Shown here: positions 55,291-60,000 of the stretch, in pieces
Layout of the letters: the number at the start of each line of letters is the position of its first letter
How positions within the stretch are numbered: position 1 is the stretch's first letter
Source: Takakia lepidozioides
Taxonomy: Eukaryota; Streptophyta; Takakiopsida; Takakiales; Takakiaceae
DNA length: 60,000 nt
Direction of reading: 5' to 3'
Assembly: GCA_030704615.1 (NCBI GenBank)
Contig: CM060732.1
Coordinates: forward strand, 70,911,053-70,971,052
Made by a program: the position numbers and the translations under genes
Notes under the pieces: model-generated
Databases searched by the model: none
Seen by the model: only the letters and a program-made list of their open reading frames with translations
Told to the model about the DNA's origin: nothing

Positions 55291-58200
55291 ATGAGCAACG
55301 TCGGAGAGACAGGTAACACCCGTCCCTTTGCGACGGCGGATCTTGGGGCGACTCTCCCACCAGGCTCTGGAGGTAAATATATCGCCTTTACCGTTCTGTT
55401 ATTGCAGCTGTTTCATTATGTTTCGTGTGCGTCGTTTTCTTTCTGTCTTGGTTCCATGTTTATTTGGGAGGGGAAGGAGGACGAGTCTCTGAAACAATCG
55501 CCCTAAGACCTTTGCAATATGTGCGTTGCTCCTAGTGACAACACAGATTGTGTTATTATTGGTACGTTCGTATAAGTAGTGGTAGGCTGTACAAGAGCTC
55601 AGCAATCAAAGGTACCAAAGTCTTTTTCATTTCGTTATACCTGATTTTGTTGTTGTAATATTCCATAAATCTCCACATAGATCCAATGGGAAAATTTAGG
55701 TCCCAATAAAACCCTTTTTATCGCACTACAGAGCATGCACGGAGGAAGGTTTGTTGTGGTAAGTATGTGCCCTTGTTCTCGTCTTTCTCTATGGTTGGAA
55801 AGTCCAGGGATTGCTGCTCTTGGAGGCTGCCAATCTTGGCAAGAGGAATTAGGCAATAAAAAAATAGCTTCATACTTTCTTCTCCCTTCTCGAAGTATAT
55901 AGCTGGACAGTCGAGAATCAAAGGTCTCCCCTTATCACACAAGACCTTATGTACTTAGACAGCTCGAAGGCTAATCTCGTGTTGTTCTGCCTTCCTGAGC
56001 TATAGCAGACTCAATTTGTAGCCGAGAAGTAGGGCTTTTCACAGTCCAAAAGTGCCTTATGGTGGTTGACAGGCATGGTCCAAACTAGTGAATTTGGAAA
56101 GGATAGTGAGGACACAGGCACTAGTCTAAACTCTCCCAGCACATCATCAGCCTGCCTGTCTTTCTGGGGAAAAGGGTCAGTGAATGTAATGCTCAAGCAA
56201 CAATATATAACTAGTGATCATATTGGTATATTGTGGTCAAGCCTTTTCTCCAAATCCCTTTTTCTGATCTGTTTCCAATGATCAGGAACAAACATACCAT
56301 GAACTATGTAGTAATAACTAGATTTGAGAGTTTGCAATGACTAGACTGACACAGGAATGGGGAAATGGAAATGAAGCGGAAGCTGTTCTTACTTGAGTAT
56401 GCGGCGTATTTGTGCAGTGCTCAGTGTAGAAGATCATGCTGGTTTGGTCACTGTCCTCAAGGTGGTTCCCTTCTTGTCAGTCTCTTTGGCTGATGTTTTT
56501 AGGTTATGACTTGTATCTCTCATGTTTTTAATCTCGTACCTTTGACTATTATGTGTTGTATTGTGAAATAATTTTTTGTGATCATTGCAGGATAAGTTAC
56601 AGGTCCTTGCTGGACAGACATCTGAGTACATTGCGTCACTTCCAAAGAAAGTGAGGCGACGAGTGATTGTTCTTCAAGAACTCCAGGTGTGCAGCACCTC
56701 CTAAAGAAAGACTCTCCTTAACACAATGTCAATTCTTAAAGTGATCTGCAGGCATCAATGTTTCAACTAGAAATTCTAACTTTGAACATAAAGTTCAAGT
56801 CAGTGGCTCACGTTCAATTACAGTATCCAGGTATTTTGTAGATTACTGCCAAGAATGTAACTAAACTACTGGAAGGTCTATTTTTTTATGACTTCATGTA
56901 TTGCGATGCCATCCCTTTTGTGAACTTTGTTGCTTTGTATAGTAGCTGACCATCATGAAAGTATTGAAACTAACCTAATATTGGAAGACCTTCGCTTAGC
57001 ATAGTCAGCAGAAGGGGGTTAGCAAGGCGTTGGCTTATCAAAACTGATATTGATTCTCATGGTGCTTACAGAGTGAACATGACATTATTGAGGCAAAGTT
57101 TAAGGAGGAGAGAGCAGCTCTAGAAGCCAAGTATCTGAAGCTGTATGAACCCCACTACACAAAGGTATGAGCATAGGTTTGGCTGGTGGATACATGGCTT
57201 AAATAGACTGTCTACGCCTGTGAATGAACTAGATAAGGAGGTCTCATTACTTCGTGGTTATGTGATTACTGCCTGGAGCCATATCGCGACACATACAAGA
57301 CACACTTACTAGGTATGGGGACAATGGTTCTCTCTAGAATCGTAATTTCCATCGTCTCAGCCTGGTCTCCTTAAACCTCACAGTGATGATATCTGGATAG
57401 CCAGGTACTCTCCCTTGGGTTCTCATCTATGAAGTTTCACAGGGCTATGGCAAACAGTCTTATGAGTACATCTCATCTATGATGTTCACTTTTTCAAAGG
57501 TTCTTAAACTAGTGTGACACAACATCCTGCTGTGAAAATGTTCTGATCTTGCAGTGGTTTCCTTGAGAGCTTACGAAAGAATCCTTATCTATTTTACTGT
57601 TGCCCTCAGCCTCAACTAGTTTGAGGTAAAAGTTGAGATATATTACACCTTCTAGTCATGTTTAGCCCTACGTTACAATAGATCAGGTTCTGACTCTTGA
57701 CTATTTCTCTTTTCATGGGCTTCAGAGGGCAGAGATTGTGAATGGGGTTGTGGAAGTTGAGCCCACCAAGGAGGAAGCCCCTGAAACAGAAGAGGAGTCT
57801 AATGCTGAAGAAGGTAACTCACAACCAGTTTGGTTTGTTAAGGTGCATTTGTTAGAAGCTGTTTTTGGATGTTCGTTTCTAGGTTCAGGACTATGTATGT
57901 ATTTCATACAGCTCAGTGCAAAGTATTCATGATTTTTGCTGATGAGGTTCTATGGTTAAACGTTCATTGCAAATGTTAGTTGACAATCTCTGTGCTCAGA
58001 ATATTTGCTGTGACTGCATATTACTATCTTGGGGTCACTGCTCCTTGTACTCGCCCTTTGTATTGAGGTAGATGTTTCAGCTTGCATGATTCTTTTTGTC
58101 ACGATTTGCATGGTGGCTTATGTTTCACTGGTACATGTGTCACAGAGAAGGGGGTTCCAGAGTTCTGGCTCACATCCATGAAGACAAATGAGATATTGGG

Positions 58201-59919
58201 CATGCAGGTAAGCTTGTAAGGTGGACAATGACTGTTACAGAAAGTGAGTGGTGGTGGATGAAACAAGTCTTCTGTTCATGATTTTTCAGTCATGTCTGTG
58301 GATCGCATTGGGAGAAGACAAAAATTCTGTTCCTCAACTTGTGTTCCACAGGATCTCGTGTTGCTCTATGATAAACTTATGTACCTAGAAAGTCCTAGCA
58401 CAAACATTCTACTAGTGGCAGGAGCCTTCTTACCAGCCAACAGTTTGTGTAATGCTGACTAACACTTGTTTCATTTAGCCGTTTCTCGTTCTTTTTGCAC
58501 TTGTGAGCCACACATTCATGATCTTCTTCCACCCAAACTAAATGTTACTTTACTGAGCTCAGAATCTACTTGCCATATTCCTGGTGCAACTAGTCATGTG
58601 GCTCATTGGTGCTGAGGGTTCAATGTGGTAATGCTACATCTGACATGCACTTGCAGATCACAGAGCGTGATGAAGGTGCTTTGAAATTTTTGGAGGATAT
58701 TAAGTGGAGCAATTTGGCAGATAATAAGGGCTTTAAGCTTGACTTCTACTTTGACAGCAACCCTTACTTCAAGAACACTCTGGTATGTCTTCCAGCCTCT
58801 CGCCTTAAAGTCAGGTATATTTGACTTGCTTTAATCCCATGTATTCAGATAACATTGTAGTCCCCTTTCCTGTCTTTTTCTAAAGTCATACAGTTGGAGA
58901 TATGGCTTCTGCAATCAGTACTGGAAATTCTAGCTACATGGGCCTTTACAATTTCTTTTTATGGCAGGAGAATTTACTTATAAAGCTTACAAAATTTTAA
59001 CTGCATGTCAATTCAGTTATTGTGTGTGCACTGCATCTTGCCACGTTTCTCCCACATGCTTCACCCCTCAAACTGATTTGCAGTTGGCCATATTCACCAA
59101 TCTTGTTGTGGTCTACTTCTTTAATCAACTTGGTGTGCAGCTCAAAGAACTCTAAAAACTGTGTAGAGGTTTGGCTAAGAGCTTGGGGTTCCTGGCAGTT
59201 GAGTAAGACTTACCACATGATTGACGATGATGAGCCTATTTTGGAGCGCGCTGTCGGGTAGGTTTTCTCCGTTGGCAGCTGGCTACAAGGTTAAGCGACT
59301 TTGTAGGATAACTCGCTTGAATGCCTGTCCTATTTGTCTCTTTCGCTCATGTCCTAGTTCTTTGTAGTGTGACGTCAATCACAACTGAAAGTATATCTTA
59401 GGGAGCAGACTGCGGTTGGGAATCTGGAGGTTCCTCATCTCAATGTCATAGGCAAGTCTCTCCTTTGAGAACTGCGGTGATGTAATCCACTGGAGCACAT
59501 GTTCCAGCCAGCCTAACGTTGACATTGTTTATATGTGGCATCCACTTAATGGATTAGAAGAAACTGTATTGAGTGCAAGACTCAATTTTCTGTTATGAAT
59601 CACTGACATTAGTCAGGTTGAGAATCAAAACTGTCACTGCCAGTCTTTGGTGTACTTCATGGATGTACTAGAAACAACATGTAACTATATCCAATTCTGC
59701 CATGTACTCAGTGGTGGACTGTTGTTTACCCGGTGCTTGTGTAGGACGGAGATTGAGTGGAACATGGGAAAGAACATGACACAGAAGGTGTTAAAAAAGA
59801 AGCCCAAGAAAGGAGCCAAGAATGCAAAACCTGTGACAAAGACAGAACAATGTGACAGTTTCTTCAACTTTTTTAACCCCCCTCAAGTACCTGACAATGA
59901 TGATATGGACCAGGATACG
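55291..59919 (+). CDS. NAP1-type nucleosome assembly protein, nine exons, 3' end beyond window
   Basis: Histone chaperone of the NAP1/SET family that binds H2A-H2B and shuttles between cytoplasm and nucleus. Exons: 55291-55372 (start MSNVGETGN), 56418-56461, 56591-56686, 57072-57164, 57726-57813, 58146-58207, 58657-58782, 59199-59257, 59745-59919. Phases agree at every junction, giving 275 codons without a stop; all donors are GT and acceptors AG. Landmarks are [20 protein letters not shown], the long dimerisation helix ([16 protein letters not shown]), [54 protein letters not shown], the basic [12 protein letters not shown] stretch and SFFNFFNPP. The acidic tail and stop should follow to the right. 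The family is usually 350-400 aa, so roughly a quarter is missing at the window edge. Confidence 0.95.
57441..57470 (+). mobile_element. 30-bp LINE 3'-end micro-insertion in NAP1 intron 4
   Basis: The insert AGGGCTATGG..GTCTTATGAGTACA is the last 30 bases of the LINE. It is flanked by TCTCATCTATGAAGTTTCAC (57421-57440) and TCTCATCTATGATGTTCAC (57471-57489), a 19-20 bp target duplication with two differences. Confidence 0.88.
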
Positions 59920-60000
59920 GTATTGTCAACTATTCCCAGTTCTGGAGTCTGGCATTGTAATTTCACCTTCGAGTGTGGTGGTATAGTCTGTTTCTTTGTG

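Noticed and set aside
1-60000. CRISPR arrays, bacterial operons, prophage, rRNA genes
   Set aside because: Looked for regular short repeats with unique spacers, tightly packed genes and rRNA cores; none found. The regular arrays seen are minisatellite or satellite DNA.

Overview
This is nuclear DNA of a streptophyte, meaning a land plant or, more likely, a charophycean green alga such as Chara. Three things support this. The genes are plant-type with many small exons: cytosolic glutaminyl-tRNA synthetase, a YUCCA-like flavin monooxygenase, a NAP1 histone chaperone, a PPR remnant and a DUF1218 remnant. The introns are long, repeat-rich and bounded by GT-AG. The gag and LINE reading frames resemble the retroelement families I associate with Chara. 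No species can be proven from the sequence alone. Bacterial operons, Shine-Dalgarno sites and CRISPR arrays are absent, as expected.

Layout. 1-2.5 kb is the gag and protease part of a decayed Ty3-type retrotransposon (minus). 2.5-6.9 kb holds gene crumbs (a uS5/RPS2-like piece), a 650-bp G-rich GGGTTACA minisatellite and a tRNA-like SINE head. 6.9-9.7 kb is the C-terminal two thirds of a YUCCA-like monooxygenase (minus). 11.5-13.4 kb is a piggyBac-type non-autonomous element and 14.3-15.2 kb a hAT-type MITE. 15.8-30.1 kb is one complete GlnRS gene (minus, 23 exons, 799 aa) whose introns have absorbed many 5'-truncated LINE copies. 31-35 kb carries further LINE copies and a PPR pseudogene. 35.0-39.3 kb is a large nested inverted repeat that abuts a DUF1218 gene fragment. 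42.5-43.0 kb is an AT-rich island with two F-box-like frames. 43.2-50.6 kb is a chimera of GlnRS and PRP6 gene pieces, broken by two nested TA-target DNA transposons and a complete 2.6-kb LTR element. 51.2-53.3 kb is a decayed satellite with a period near 170 bp. 53.6-54.4 kb is an unassigned coding remnant. From 55.3 kb to the window end is a NAP1 gene (plus, nine exons seen).

How it fits together. Only GlnRS and NAP1 look intact; YUCCA may be intact if N-terminal exons lie upstream beyond the repeats. They are housekeeping or hormone genes with no operon-like relation. Everything between them is a layered record of transposition. The two strongest unusual signals are as follows. First, one LINE family has target duplications that begin with TCT or a TC-rich run, and its insertions can be as short as 30-42 bp. 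Second, the chimeric segment combines intron-containing GlnRS fragments copied from the intact gene 13-25 kb away with a PRP6 fragment; the nested elements inside it give a relative chronology.
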